A stretch of DNA of 64,000 bases from Combretum micranthum. Lineage: Eukaryota; Streptophyta; Magnoliopsida; Myrtales; Combretaceae. Positions 1 to 12,554 of this stretch are shown here, in pieces. Below the pieces are notes generated by a model. It was not told the DNA's origin. It did not search any database and saw nothing but the letters and a program-made list of their open reading frames with translations. The stretch is from positions 57,058-121,057 of the forward strand of contig JAMXBD010003416.1 of the NCBI GenBank assembly GCA_024138025.1, given 5' to 3'. The position numbers and the translations under genes were made by a program. Within the stretch, counting starts at the first letter, position 1. Each line of letters opens with the position of its first letter.

Positions 1-2193
1 CATCTAACCCTACTAGACTTAGTGAAACATGGTATTCAATATTTTGAGAAAGAGATTTGGAATATAATGGTGTATGATCAAAATTTTCAAATGATCTAAA
101 TGAAGAGAGACTAAGGTATTTATAAGGTTTAGTAGTCAATGTTGTCCATCGGATCACAATGGCAATCAGTGGACTGTGGATTCCCTTATGAATGTTGGCC
201 CATTAAGAGCTCCCCTTTAGTGCAAAATCTTGTTGAGAAAAATGTGAGTTGAATAAGCTAACTCCATGGGCCTAATGGGCACCTCATTCCAAAGAGTGAA
301 TCCAAGTTTATAGTGGGCTCAAGGTCCATAAATAATATTTAGCCGTATATAATCTTATAATTCAATAATTATTTTATATTATGAATTTTGTTGTTATACT
401 TAATTTTGGCACATGCATCACAGGTACAATCCTACAAGTAAATAACATAATGATAAAAAAGGGGGAAACAAAAGAAAAAGTGAAGAAATGTTTCAATGTG
501 GAAAGCCTTAGAAAAACAAGCTAAAAATGTGAAACCCATGTGAGTAAAGTATTAGATGGACTAGAAAGAATTGGTATTAGGTCATAAAACTATAATAGTA
601 AGTTAGCTTTATATGGTGAAAAAGATTCGGATCTTGTCAATTTTTCTTCTCTTAATTTTTCTTGATTTACAAATCAATAGTTGAGATTGTTTAGATATTA
701 AAATTCTTAGTAACATCGTTGTGACATAATTTTATTCCTTACAATTCAACCATTGGTTATAAATGATAAGATTTTAAGGGAATAAATTGAGGAAAAACTA
801 ATAAAAGGAAAATTAAGAGGATCCATTTTTCAGTTAAGAACATTTTATCCAATTGATTGAAAAGATCCATTAATTATTTGTTGGCTTATCTATTGACTAG
901 TTTTGACCTTTTTAACTTTGGTATGTTTTTGAGGATTTGGTCTGATTTTGTCAATTTAAGTATACTTTCATTTGATACCATCTCTTTAGCACAAACATAT
1001 CATTTGTCAGTTATTCGTTAGTAGTACAAAGAAATTATCTTGGAAATTCTATTCGGCCTTAGAACAATCCTTAGAGCAACACATATAATCCAAGAATGTT
1101 ACAAATCACTACAAAAATAAGTACTACTCTGGATAAAGAGGGAAAAAAAGGGGTCAAAGTAGGCTTTTATTTTGCCAATGAGGACCGCACTATCAATTTA
1201 AAATCACCAAGAAAATGTTGCTGATGAAGCTTTGCCACAAAGCAAGTATAGATGACTTTTATTTGTTAGAAAAATTGGTCTCCAACAAGTTTGGACACAT
1301 ATCAAAATCTACTAAGCAGCTAAATATTTAATATTGAATCTAATATAGAAATAGCAAGACTAATAAAGTTAAACAAATTTTATACAAGATATTTGATACA
1401 TAAGATATTACACAAATGAAGGATATTGACGCAAGTGTCTTATATTTTCTTCCACATGAAAGACTTCTCATAGAAAGATCTACATCAAACATAACCTTGA
1501 TGAAGATTTTTCTTTTCGTTCGATTAGGATGGCCTTCTTTTCTCTTCTGCTAGTGTGTTTTTTATGTATTCCTTCACATTTTCTATTATCATTCCTGTTA
1601 TTCATTTAAAAAAAACACTTAATCCTTTGATTTGATTTGAGGATAATGACATCTAATCAATAAAATAAAAAAATACTATAAATCATAATTAGTTAGTGTT
1701 TAATTAACCATTAGAACCAACTTTACGATTATGTCCAATTATTTTGTATTTAGTCATTGGATGCCTGCAAAAAGAAGAACAAAGCAAAGAAAAAGCGCTT
1801 TCAAATGCAAATGAACAATAGGTCATGCATGGAGACAATGACATGTAGCTAATGTAAATGACCAAGACATAACGGAATAAGATGTCGAGAAAGAAACAAA
1901 CAGGGCAAACCATAGGAATAGGACGTGTAAAATTAATGTATATAGTAGTTACTTAGTCATGCTTACATTATATATTCTCCTTATATCCATTTATAAACCA
2001 ACTAAGATCTTTTTCATGTGCTCTCAAGAGATGAAGTTGAGACTATAAGATCCATCGAATCTAACATAGCAAAGGTCACGTGGATCATGGCTCCCCACAA
2101 TTGTTTTGGTAAGGTGATAATGAATGATAGGCCACTAGCATGCGAATAACGAGTAAATTGGGACACAATGCACCACCTTACTCATGTGGTACA
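1..2193. other. AT-rich intergenic DNA, no gene recognised
   Basis: No reading frame here resembles a known protein and no terminal repeats were found. The longest open frame (1704-1913, minus) is low-complexity and hydrophobic, as expected by chance in AT-rich DNA. Probably old, degraded repeat DNA. Confidence 0.5.
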
Positions 2194-2737
2194 TGTGATA
2201 TCCCTTGAATATAAAGTGATAGAATTCTAATTATTGAAGTATCTTTTAGTATAATGGCTTAGAGTTTATCAAAACTCTAAAAATAAGTGTGCTCCCACAC
2301 AAGCTTGAGAGCCACCTCCATTCTAAGCCATGTTTGCTTCTCATGGCACTTGGCTTCATCACTTTTAGCAAATGAACTACTTTGATATTATTTGTAGTAA
2401 TTCGAAACTTTGCTCACCAAGGTATTGTCCACTTTGGTGAAATGTTGCATGGTTTTGTCCTTAGTGTCAGTTGCTTCTCAGGAGAGCACTCCCAAGATGG
2501 GTGACCTCTAAGAGTGCTCTCCTGAGAAGCAACCGACACTAAGGACAAAACCATGCAACATTTCACCAAAGTGGACAATACCTTGGTGAGCAAAGTTTCG
2601 AATTACTACAAATAATATCAAAGTAGTTCATTTGCTAGAAGTGATGAAGCCAAGTGCCATGAGAAGCAAACATGGCTTAGAATGGAGGTGGCTCTCAAGC
2701 TTGTGTAGGAGCACCTCTAGAGTCCTCCTTATCTAGT
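2194..2737 (+). repeat. Left LTR of the Cassandra-like element, split by an inverted duplication
   Basis: The 5S A-box region is at about 2264-2294 (ATCAAAACTCT, then AAGTGTGCT). The C-box region (AAGATGGGTGACCTCT) is at 2494-2509. In 5S rRNA and in the right LTR these lie about 20 bases apart; here they are separated by an inserted 203-base inverted copy of the LTR's own 3' part. This accounts for the length of about 544 bases. Confidence 0.65.
2289..2714. repeat. 203-bp inverted repeat with a 20-base loop
   Basis: Arm 2289-2491 is the reverse complement of arm 2512-2714. Reading both arms through I count three mismatches in 203 positions. The 20-base loop (2492-2511) is the 5S C-box segment. 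A transcript crossing it would fold into a near-perfect long hairpin. Confidence 0.95.
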
Positions 2738-2738
2738 A

Positions 2739-2750
2739 TGGTTCCAGATC
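2739..2750 (+). other. Primer-binding site of the TRIM
   Basis: TGGTTCCAGATC matches the plant initiator-methionine tRNA primer-binding consensus (TGGTATCAGAGC) at most positions and lies directly after the left LTR. Confidence 0.6.
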
Positions 2751-2797
2751 AATTTGAGGAAACTAACAAGGATATCAAATCTTTAAGTAGGGGAACA

Positions 2798-3065
2798 TAT
2801 GATAACCTCAAATATAAGGTGGTATAACTCTAATAATCAAGACACTTTTTGATTTAATGGTTTAGAGTTCTTTAAAACTTTAAAGTTAAGCATTCTCACT
2901 AGAGAACACTTCTAAGAAGGGTGACTTCCTAGGAATCAGCTGATATCAAAGATAAAACTATGTGGCATTTGCCAAAGCAGATAGTATCTCAATGGGTGAA
3001 GTTTCAAGTTACAACATGTTATGCCATGAAGGTAGCTTAGATAAGACAGTTCCACCATACATAAT
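2798..3065 (+). repeat. Right LTR of the Cassandra-like element
   Basis: Starts TATGATAACC after a purine-rich tract. It carries a contiguous 5S-like domain at about 2876-2933 (AAAGTTAAGC, then AAGGGTGACTTCCTAGGAA). The downstream part (AAACTATGTGGCATTTGCC) matches the right arm of the inverted repeat. The 3' boundary is uncertain, and part of the 3' end seems deleted relative to the left LTR. Confidence 0.6.
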
Positions 3066-3949
3066 ACATAATCCTAAGATTGGCTCTTATGTCACTCAAA
3101 TGTTTCGAATATCATGTTGAAGCATCCTTATTCAAAGAGACCACTAGGGCTTAACATCATTGGATTTAAATCTAAAGAAGGATAGGTAACAATTAAGTAT
3201 TTTTGAAAAGGTGCTAAAGTAGTAAAGATTACTAAAGTAGTACTATTAAGTATACTAAGTATCAATCAGGGTCTAAGCCCTACAAAAGCTATAACATCAA
3301 TGAGTCTACATTATCAAACATACTACAAAAGTCTTCACAAAGGAAAAGTAGCTCTTAATCCTTGTCTTCCCATAAGTCCTAGCTTCCAATACAAAACTTA
3401 ACCTGAGGTTGTCTATGTCCAAGATATAACCATAAGTAAATCTATGCAAAAAGACTATTTGGGTGTAAGCAACCACATGCTCAGTCACGTATAATCCACA
3501 TTCTATATTGTTCAAACAAAAATAAACTAGCTATTAAATCAATTATATGCAATATAAGCAAGAAAGTAAGCACATACATATGGCCAAACACTAGCCATAT
3601 GTACAATAGATAAACGTTCTTTATGACAAGGGTTAGGAAAATATCCACTACTGTTAACTTCCAGGAAAACCTTATCACTTTGGTGTTCAACCTACTAATC
3701 AAAATGTATATCCTTTATATTTGATAAGATAATACATATAACATATATTCTTGAAGGAATGTATAACTCCCTAACATTGAACCTAAAAGTTTGCATGTGT
3801 TTTTTATGGACAAAACTATAAATCTACTTAAAACTAAGTTAATCTAAATAAACTTGCTTTTAAGTAACACAATTGACCATATAAAGCTACCAAGCAAGTA
3901 AGCTTTGTGGAATGCAATGGTAGAAAGTTGTCTTAAGAAAAACAAGTAT
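3066..3949. other. AT-rich intergenic DNA, nothing recognised
   Basis: No coding or terminal-repeat signal seen. The open frames at 3306-3515 and 3481-3702 (minus) show no family resemblance. Confidence 0.4.
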
Positions 3950-4815
3950 TTGTTCAAAGTAGTACAAACCATTTGAGAAAGGTCTAGACATGTATACATG
4001 TTTTATTTGCACCAAGGATAATTCAATGCAACAAGTCCATACTATTTGAGAAAGGTTTGGACTATTCGAAGCTTCTAAAGTAAAGAAGCTTCAAAGGTCC
4101 AGACCATTTGCGAATAGATCTGAACCAATTACGAGCAGAATGGTCAACTAACCAAATAGTCTGGACCTTTTGATGATTATAATATCTAACTATTCCAAAG
4201 TGTCCAAAAGGTTAGAACCTCTTGCAAATTTACTAGTCATTGGAGTACATTTAATGCAAGATTGAGGTTAAGGATTTGGAGTCCAACATCCACAATTTTG
4301 CTACTACAAATTTAAAAGCTTATGGGCAGATCAAATTATCAACTTAAGTTCTTTCACTTGCTATTTAACAAGGAAATCAAGTGTTCCTTCAATTTATCAC
4401 TTTGTAAATCATTACAAGCCCTAATTAGTGTTTAAAGAAAAATGTAATGCCATGTTTATCTTCTTGCAATTTTTGTAAAGAGCACTACACTCATATTTGT
4501 ATAATGAAACACCTTTTGTTGCTCATTTGAGCATTGTTTCTATGATTGATTAATATAGTGGTATGAAGTCCTTATTGGAGGCATTGGTATGACCGTGGAG
4601 GGCTAGCAGGTGGACCGAACTCTACATTAAATTTTGGGTATGATCTTCTTAACCCTATTTTCTTTATTTTTTTTTAACTTTATATTGTTGTTATAATCAC
4701 ATGTGCATTTCAAATTGTTAACAAAGTTGCAAATTAAGGCAAAATTGCATACATACTCATTTAACCCCCTTCTTGAGTATTTTACTTAGTCTACTTAGCT
4801 GTTTTCACCTAAGCG
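3950..4815 (+). mobile_element. Probable Ty1/copia-type LTR fragment
   Basis: Contains repeated GGTCCAGACCATTTG-like motifs in both orientations (4020-4200). These are followed by a 3' segment with GTGGACCGAAC, ACATTAAATTTTG and a CCCCCTTCTTGAGT-like end, which resembles the U5 region of plant SIRE/Maximus-type copia LTRs. No partner LTR or gag-pol was recognised, so this may be a decayed solo LTR. The family assignment is inferred from motif resemblance only. Confidence 0.4.
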
Positions 4816-7800
4816 ATGACGCCAACAAGTTTCTAGATAATGGGGCCACACTTTGTGGTACAACTTGGTTCCTATTGTTAGAGCAAGGCTTAAGGCTCAT
4901 GATACACAATAGCCCTCCATGATCATGACCAATCCAGTTCAATACATAATCATTATTTAATAATTAAAGTCAAATAATAAGTTATTTAATTATTTTTTAA
5001 TGACCAAACAATTTATTAGACACTTGCATGTAACTATATTATATCAAAAATTATTCAAAACAATTACTATTCAAGTATTTTAAAGTATTTTAACCCTATC
5101 AACTAAGGAAAATTTACATGCAAATTTCCCAACCCCATACATCAATCCATTTAATTATGTCATTAATCAAAATATAAGTTCTCTAAACTACAAACACAAA
5201 CAAGTATACACACTTGTCTATAGTTTCCATGGTCATAATAGTCTATTGCCAGCTTTAAGTTGGAGTCTATGTCACCTAAATGCAATAAAAATTATGAAAA
5301 TACTATAAGTGATGGTTACAATAACTAATTCACCACCTATACTATAGAAACTTTACGTTTTTTGAAGTTTTTAAGATCAAACTTTTAATCACGTAAAATT
5401 TGTTCATTTTAACTTTAATTTTAATATATGTGTAGTTGATCTTATCCATGTACAAATGTCATGAATATCTCTAGTAATTCACATGTTACTTCATATTAAA
5501 TTCTATCTATAAATATATCATTTTCAACTCTTGTAAATAATCAAATTTGATAAAAATCAACCTTTGAAACCTATTACATGTCTCGATCATCACCATGAAT
5601 GCAATGTCCATACATCCTTTCATCAATTCATTGGTTTGGTTTGAGTTATCATTACTAACACACCAACAATACACTTGAACCACACTTTTATCACTCAATT
5701 CTTTTAATTCTTTATTTGAACATCTCCTATCACTACAAGCCGCTATGGTCAATCACATATTTTGAAGAAAATTTACTAGGTTCCACTCCCTTGCCATATT
5801 CACTTAAGTGAATTCTGGAGTTGCAAAAGTTTATTACTTAATTCACTTGCATATTTTTGCTTATATTGTTAGAATAATGTCAAGAACTTTTTAGATCATC
5901 ACATTCACTACTTAAATATCTAAATTGATCATTTCATCACTTTCATCCAACAAGAACTAAGAGACATCATTCCTTTAAAGTAGTGTAATCCTCGACCATG
6001 AAAAAAGTAATAGGGAAACACCATTTTTCATTAATTGATTCTATAATAAGTCTGTGTTCCATCTATTCTCTCATTTCAAAACATCAAGTCCCTTTATCTA
6101 TGTGTGTATAAAGTTCTTGATACATTAGGAGGAAAAAAAGAAGAAAAATTATGCTATTTCCTTTTAATGCGAAGAATATTTCCAATGGTGAAATTTCTAT
6201 GTCTTACCTCATTACAAAGTACTAATCATTATACACTTTCATATCTACTTATTCATACAAATATAGGCATGTGTAAATTTACATTTCTCATCAAGGAGTT
6301 TAGAGCGAAGTGTTAATTACTTGAAGTTGTTATCGCTCTTTAGTCCCTTCTTGTTCCTAATTTAGTGGTGGGTGAGAGGCAGAGATAAAGAGTCGAGAGA
6401 TTGGGAAAGATATTTAGCTAGTTTTTGAGAGAACTAGTTGGAGATTTTTATGCATGTCATGGTAAAAGGAAGAGGAAAAGAGAAGATGTCATGTGGTGGT
6501 TAAGTTTATAGAAGTGTGTAGGAGTTTTCTTCTTGTTAAACACATGGGTGAACACTGGTCAAGGATCCTTTCTTTTCCCTTGTGTTGTGGCATCAAAGAT
6601 GGAAAATTATTCAAAAAAAGGTTGAAGAATGAGAAAATAAAATTTTAATTTTTTGATGTTGTGGGACCAGTAGTTTCAAAAAACATGGAAATGAGTTATC
6701 AATTGGTTTTTAACTAATCTAGTTTCAAATTAATGGAGTAGGACTTGCTTTGATGATGGAATTATGTTGGAGCCAATTGATGTTTTGGTGTTCAAGGACA
6801 TTTTATTTGTTTCCCTTATTTAAGTTAATGTTTGAAGTCCATTTGAGATAATTGTAGTCAATACGGTATCATTAGTTGAATATAATTCACACATAATTAA
6901 TTTTATTTTATGTGATTAAGATTTTTTGGATATGTTATGTATGTTTTAGTCATCCATTTAAGAATTAAATTGATTGTTAATTACTTTATAGAATCAAGTA
7001 GTTTTTAGATTTATTAAGTTACTGTATAGAGTTTATTGAGTTATCATATAAGGTTTAGGGTACAAGTTTGATTATCTCATGCTTGGGTTTTCGTTTTGTC
7101 CCTAGAGTTTCTAGTGCATCTTAAGGTTTTGGAGCTTCTCGATTAAGTTGGTATCAACGAATGAAGTTTAAAGGTTCACAATGTAAGCTTATCAAGATAC
7201 TTTTGAATGACAAACAACATGTTAGCAAGCAAATCTAGAGTACAAGAGTGTTGTCTATCTACTTATAGCTAATAGATTTGTATTTCCCTAGGCAAGGGAT
7301 GAGCCAATTTGATGGATTCCAATTCATCCCAAAGAATGTTAATATAATAGAAAATCTTCACTAGATCAATTTACAAAGGAAAATCAACGTTAATTGGGTC
7401 TGGTATTATAGTTGGTTGATTATAATATGGAAAGAGTGTTATCAGGGAGTATTGCTCATAGAGCCTAGTAGGGAGGGGTCCATCCGGACTATAGAGGGTG
7501 GTACAGGTGTATTACTTGATGATATATTAGGCACATAAGGTCTTTACTTAGACAGTTGGTACATAATGGCTTGACACTCATCAAGTAAGTTGATAACATA
7601 CATGATACTATTCTTTGTATAAGCTAACATATTTTGTTTGATACGCTTGGTTCTCGATTGATAGTCAGCCATCAAACTTGTCTATCGATGAATGCAACTT
7701 GACAAAGATCATAGCAGAGTGGTGTTATTCCTAGATCTAAGCACCAAGGACTACAGCAAGATCCAATAGAGCCTTGAGCATAAGTTAACCTAATACACCA

Positions 7801-9038
7801 ACATGAGGTGAATGTAGCTTGTATAAGAGGGGAAAAGTAGGCCAAGAGTTAAAGGTGGACATTAGAGCACGTCATCCATCCCAAATAGGTTCATAAAGCC
7901 TACTCTATCCTTTGGTGTAGATCTTACATAGCCCACTACATTAACCTTCTGCCAACTCCATATGCCCCTTATAAAGGGTGACCTCAGCTGTCAAACATTG
8001 ATATGGATATGATGAAGGATGTGATACAACTCCATCATCTCAATTAGATGAGTCCAATGGTACCTTGTCGGTTTAACAAGAGAAAAGGAGCAAGAAAGCA
8101 TGATGATTCACCTATTGATGACCATCCATAAGCACAAGAGTATGGCAATCCATCAATGTTATCTTTAATCACCCGCTTCTTCATTACAAAGAGTAAGGAA
8201 AAAAGGATAAGATATGAAATTTTGTATCAAATGTAGTTTTGGCTAGTGGTTTATAGTGGAACATTTTATGTTAAACTTGTTTTCCCAACTTCTACGTAAA
8301 TCTATATATCCTTTTGATTTAGCTAGACTATGGATTATCTCTAATTTTGTTTTTTACTAATTTTTTAAAGATAAGTTTCTAGAGTACCAACTTCCACTAG
8401 TTGTGGGGATAACTATGTTTGAATATTTCACGTGCTTTGGAAGATTTTTTTTTCTTTGTTCAAACTAGTGAAGTAGTTTGGTATCAGGTGATGGGAAAGG
8501 TTGTGAAGAGTGAATTTTTAACTTATATCTGCTTTTGAGTCTATTTCCACATACTATTGCACTTGAGTAGGAGTTATAAAGAAGGCATAGGTCGTGTAAA
8601 CTATAACATGAGCCTTTTTACTTTAAATGTAAGATAACACATTTTTCTCCATAATTTACTACTGTGAAGATGCATGCGTCTTTATTTGCTTATTTCCATA
8701 AAAAAATTTAATCAGAGCATATTTCTAGATTAATTAAGAAAAAAAACTATATCTATACAAAACTAAGGAAAGAACTGGTATTAGTTAGTAATTTGTTGGC
8801 AACGTGATGCTGGCTGGACCCTTCTCTTGAGTAGGTTTAATTTTGCCATTTGTATTATAATCACTTTATCTTAGCAAATGAAATTATGTTATTATGATTA
8901 GGAAAAAAAATGTGAAGTATAAATTCAAATGAGAGCTAAACTTAGTTGGCAATTCCGATAAATGTTTTAGAGAATGGCATTTCATTTTTAGAATTTAGAT
9001 TGCCTCTTAATTTTTAAATAATTTCTAAGGATGTCAAC
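4816..9038. other. Long AT-rich region, probably degraded retroelement DNA
   Basis: No gene recognised. A TTGGTATCAACGAA sequence near 7147 looks like the start of an initiator-Met primer-binding site, so the preceding sequence could be the end of an LTR, but no second LTR was seen. 7440-8170 is less AT-rich and may be old element interior; its frames are closed by many stops. Confidence 0.35.
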
Positions 9039-9626
9039 TAGGGCTGCAAACGAATCAAGCTACTCAAGCTTAACTCACTTTAAGCTCGCTCAACTTGAGC
9101 TTTATTAGTGTATGAGTCAAGCATGAATTTAAAATAAAGTTTATTTATCTAAATAAACTGAGCTAAGCTTTGCTCTAGGCTCGCGAGTTGTCTCTTTAGG
9201 GTTTTGAATAAGCTCGCAAGTAGGCTCGTGAACAAGCATATTAGCAAGCTTGTTCGTTGATTTGTAATTTTATATGCATGATATATTATTATATATAACC
9301 ATATAATTTAAACAAAAAAACTATTTAGTGGCTCTTGCATAGTATTTTAAGGCTTAGGAAAAAAAATGAAACCAAGCTATCTAAAAAAGTTAAGCACAAA
9401 ATTGAATTTTAAACTCAATAAAAACTCAACTCAAGCTCAATTTGTAAATGAATTGAGCTTAAGCTTAAAATAAAGCTCGTCTAACTAAATGAGTTGAGTC
9501 TAAGCTTAACTTGCAAGTTGATGAAAAAATTAGCTAAGTTCAAGCTCAAGTTTGATAATTTTTAACGAGTCAAGCTCGAACCTTTAAAAGCTTGACTTAA
9601 CTCAACTCAACGCTCTTACAATTCTA
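9039..9626. mobile_element. hAT-like MITE (copy 1)
   Basis: Begins TAGGGCTGCAAACGA and ends TTACAATTCTA; the inverted end (TAGAATTGTAA) matches only partly. It is flanked by ATGTCAAC (9031-9038) and GTGTCAAC (9627-9634), a 7-of-8 match that fits the 8-bp target duplication of hAT elements. The interior is rich in GAGCTCAAGCTT-like words and encodes nothing. A better-preserved relative lies at 11281-11936. Confidence 0.65.
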
Positions 9627-10741
9627 GTGTCAACATCCTCTAATATATATAATCCCCCTATATCATATAAATACATGTCATTAAAATCAATATTTTATTT
9701 ATATATATAATTAAATGCTATAGTGTATTTAAGGAGTAAATGAGTAGCTCTATCATATAGAGCATCCATCTGTACCCTACTTAACTAGATAAGATTTAAG
9801 TGGATATTGAAGGTCCTTAGGTAGTGTTTAAGTATAGATTTTTTGAACTTTTTCTCACATAATAGGTTATAGGTATGAGGTCATCATAGGTTGTATCTAT
9901 TTTGATACTCTAATGTATATAGGATATAAGTTATAAGGTACCTAATACTTACCCTATAAAAAATTATTATAATTAATATTAAAAATAATAAGTAATACTA
10001 TTATTTTCATGCTAAAAATATTTTTAAAGGAAAAAAAATAATAGTCCAAGCCCTTATATTAAAAACCCTGAAATGCTACCTTTTGCTCGACTCGAGCTTG
10101 ATTTGTAAATGAATTGAACTCAACTTAAAATAAAACTTGTTTAACTAAATGAGTTGAGTTCAAGCTTAAATTTTAAGTTCGATAAAAAATTTTGGCTCAA
10201 GTTTGAGTTCGATAATTTTTAAATGAGTCAAGCCCAAACCTTCAAAAGTTTGACTTAACTTAACTCTTTTATAATTCTAGTGTCACCATCCTTTAATATA
10301 TAAGCCCCCTATATCATATAAATATATGTCATTAAAATCAATATTTTGTTTATATATATAAAATTAAATGCTATAGTGTATTTAAGGAGTAAGCAAATAA
10401 CTCTATCATATAAAGTATCCATCTATACCCTGCTCAACTAGATAAGGTTTAAGTGGATATTGAAGATCGTCAGGTAGTGTTTAAGTATAGTTTTTTGAAA
10501 CTTTTTCTCATAGAATAGGTTATAGGTATGAGGTCTTTATAGGTTGTATCTATTTTGAAACTTATACTTATATATAGGATATAAGTTTAGGGTAACCCTT
10601 GCTTACCACATAAAAAATTATTATAATTAATATGAAAAATAATAAGTAAGACTATTATTTCATGCTAAAAATATTTTTAAAGGAAAAAAATAAGAGTCTA
10701 AGCCTATATATTGAAACCCTAAAATGCTACCTTGTTCCCTA
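9425..10741. repeat. Direct tandem duplication, unit ~0.65-0.66 kb
   Basis: Unit A (about 9425-10085) and unit B (about 10086-10741) share their order and most bases throughout. Shared segments include TTTGTAAATGAATTGA (9441 and 10102), CATCATATAAATA-type runs, GTGGATATTGAAG, and the closing AAATGCTACCTT (10071 and 10722). The unit covers the 3' end of the hAT-like MITE plus its downstream flank, so the duplication arose after the MITE insertion. The copies have since diverged by many substitutions and small indels. Confidence 0.85.
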
Positions 10742-11280
10742 AAGGACCTCTCACATCACCATTATTTTTCCCATCCTCTACCCTTTTGCTTCGTTTTCTA
10801 AACATTAACCTAATCTACCATGATTTTTTTAATTGCAACAATGCATCATAATTTTTTTAAGGATGATTATTATGGTAGTTTACAATTTATCATATGTTCT
10901 ATATGTGCTTAATCTTCTAAGTTATATAAAATTGTTAGTTATCTTTAGATACCAATGTGTCTCAAAAGTCTTTATTTATTGGAATTTGTTATGGCTCATT
11001 CACTTTTGATTGATACTTGATACATTAATTCCACAAATATTTGCTACAAGTTTCAATATTCATCATGTTTCAAGTAAATTTCCACCAATAAAAATTAGTA
11101 ATCTATTGGAGCAATTATCCAATCTTTTTAGGCCTAACATACCTTGAATCCATTGAACTTAGGCTTACAAGTCAAGATACGGTTAGTAGGCACCGAGATC
11201 TTATCTAGAGCGACCACCCCAATGCTTAAGTTAGTGATTGATTTAATAGTAAGATAATCAAAAAGTAGTAAGATGGATAT
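10742..11280. other. AT-rich spacer, nothing recognised
   Basis: No coding or repeat structure seen between the tandem duplication and the next MITE. Confidence 0.4.
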
Positions 11281-11936
11281 TAGAGCTACAAAGGAATCGA
11301 GCTACTCACAAGCTACCTTAGCTTGATTAATAAACGAGCTAAGCTCCTTGCAAGCTACTCGAGCTCGATTAATAAATGAGTCAAGCTGTTCACAAGTTAC
11401 TTTAGTTCAATTAGTAAATGAGTCGAGCTCTAACCTAAAATAAAGCTCGTTTATCTAAACGAGTTGAGCTCAAGATTTACTTTGGGTTAATGGGCTAACT
11501 CGTGAAAAAGCTTGTTTAAGCTCATGAATAAGCTTATAAGTAAGTTCGTTAATAAGCTTATTAGCAAATTTATGATTTTTTTATGCATGATATATTATAT
11601 ATAACTATATAATTAAAGAATGAGAACTAATATCTATTTAATATTTATGTATATATATTTATAACAACAATTATATATAGTATTTTAGGTTTAAAAAAAT
11701 GAAAAATGAGCTATTTATAAGAATTGAGCTCAAGCTTAAATTTTAGGCTTAAGCTCATTTCATAAACAAGCCACACTCAAGGTCAAACTAAAATTTGTTC
11801 AGCTAAACGAGCTAAGCTCAAGCCTAAATGTCATGTCCAATAAAAAGCCCAACTCAAGATCGAGTTTGATAAATTTTAAACGAATCTAACCCAAGGCTCT
11901 AAAAACTCAGCTCGGCTCGAGTCATTTGCAGCTCTA
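11281..11936. mobile_element. hAT-like MITE (copy 2)
   Basis: Begins TAGAGCTACAAAGGAATCG; the reverse complement of the right end reads TAGAGCTGCAAATGACTCG, a clear terminal inverted repeat. The flanks are ATGGATAT (11273-11280) and ATGGTATA (11937-11944), a decayed 8-bp target duplication. The interior carries many AGCTCGAGCTC-like words in alternating orientation and no protein. Same family as 9039-9626. Confidence 0.75.
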
Positions 11937-12520
11937 ATGGTATATGTGAGTTTAGATTTATTTTAATTTTTTTTTTTTTTGGCTATTACAGCCAAGAATG
12001 AGAGATTTGAACCTAGTACTCTCACTCTAGAGACCAATGGTGATGCCATTAAGTTATAGAGCCATTAGAGAGCTTAGATGTTACGTGGATATAGCATGGG
12101 CTTTTTATAATAGTGGTTCAATCATTAATTGGGAAAGTAAGAACTCCATTAAAGAAACTTCCTCTTAATATATAGTTTAGGAAAGTGAATATAAGACAAT
12201 TTAGTGAGTACATCATCTCATATTAGGAATCGTTCAAAAAATAATGATGTTTCTTAAATATAGTTGGTAAGTTTGGTTTATTTTGTAAAAGGAATTATGG
12301 AGACCCAAACAGACAACAGTGACATTAACGAAAGGCTATCGAGCTGCAATCGAGTTACTACCGAGCAAGGTAGCTCAACATTTCCTTATAAACCTTATTT
12401 GGGTCGTTTCTAAGGCGTTGTAAGCTTCTGTTAGGCCAAACCACTAGCTAAACAAATTGGTCCTTGGGCTAATAGGTCATATATAAGGCTTAGGGGCCAT
12501 GGTTAAAATTGTCCAGTAAT

Positions 12521-12554
<34 letters not shown>

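Larger units (their letters stand above)
2194..3065 (+). mobile_element. Cassandra-like TRIM retrotransposon with 5S-rRNA-like LTRs
   Basis: A short, non-coding LTR element. The left LTR begins TGTGATATCC at 2194 and the right LTR begins TATGATAACC at 2798; the following ~100 bases align well between the two. A primer-binding site resembling the initiator-Met type (TGGTTCCAGATC) lies at 2739-2750, directly after the left LTR. Both LTRs contain a degraded 5S rRNA domain: an AGTTAAGC-like A box and a GATGGGTGACCTC-like C box. Known biology: Cassandra TRIMs carry 5S sequences with a Pol III promoter in their LTRs and encode no protein. The right end near 3065 is approximate and no target duplication was found. 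The left LTR is enlarged by an inverted duplication. Confidence 0.7.

Noticed and set aside
2264..2933. Functional 5S rRNA gene
   Set aside because: Only the A- and C-box parts are recognisable, with many substitutions, and they sit inside paired LTR-like repeats with a primer-binding site. A TRIM explains this better.
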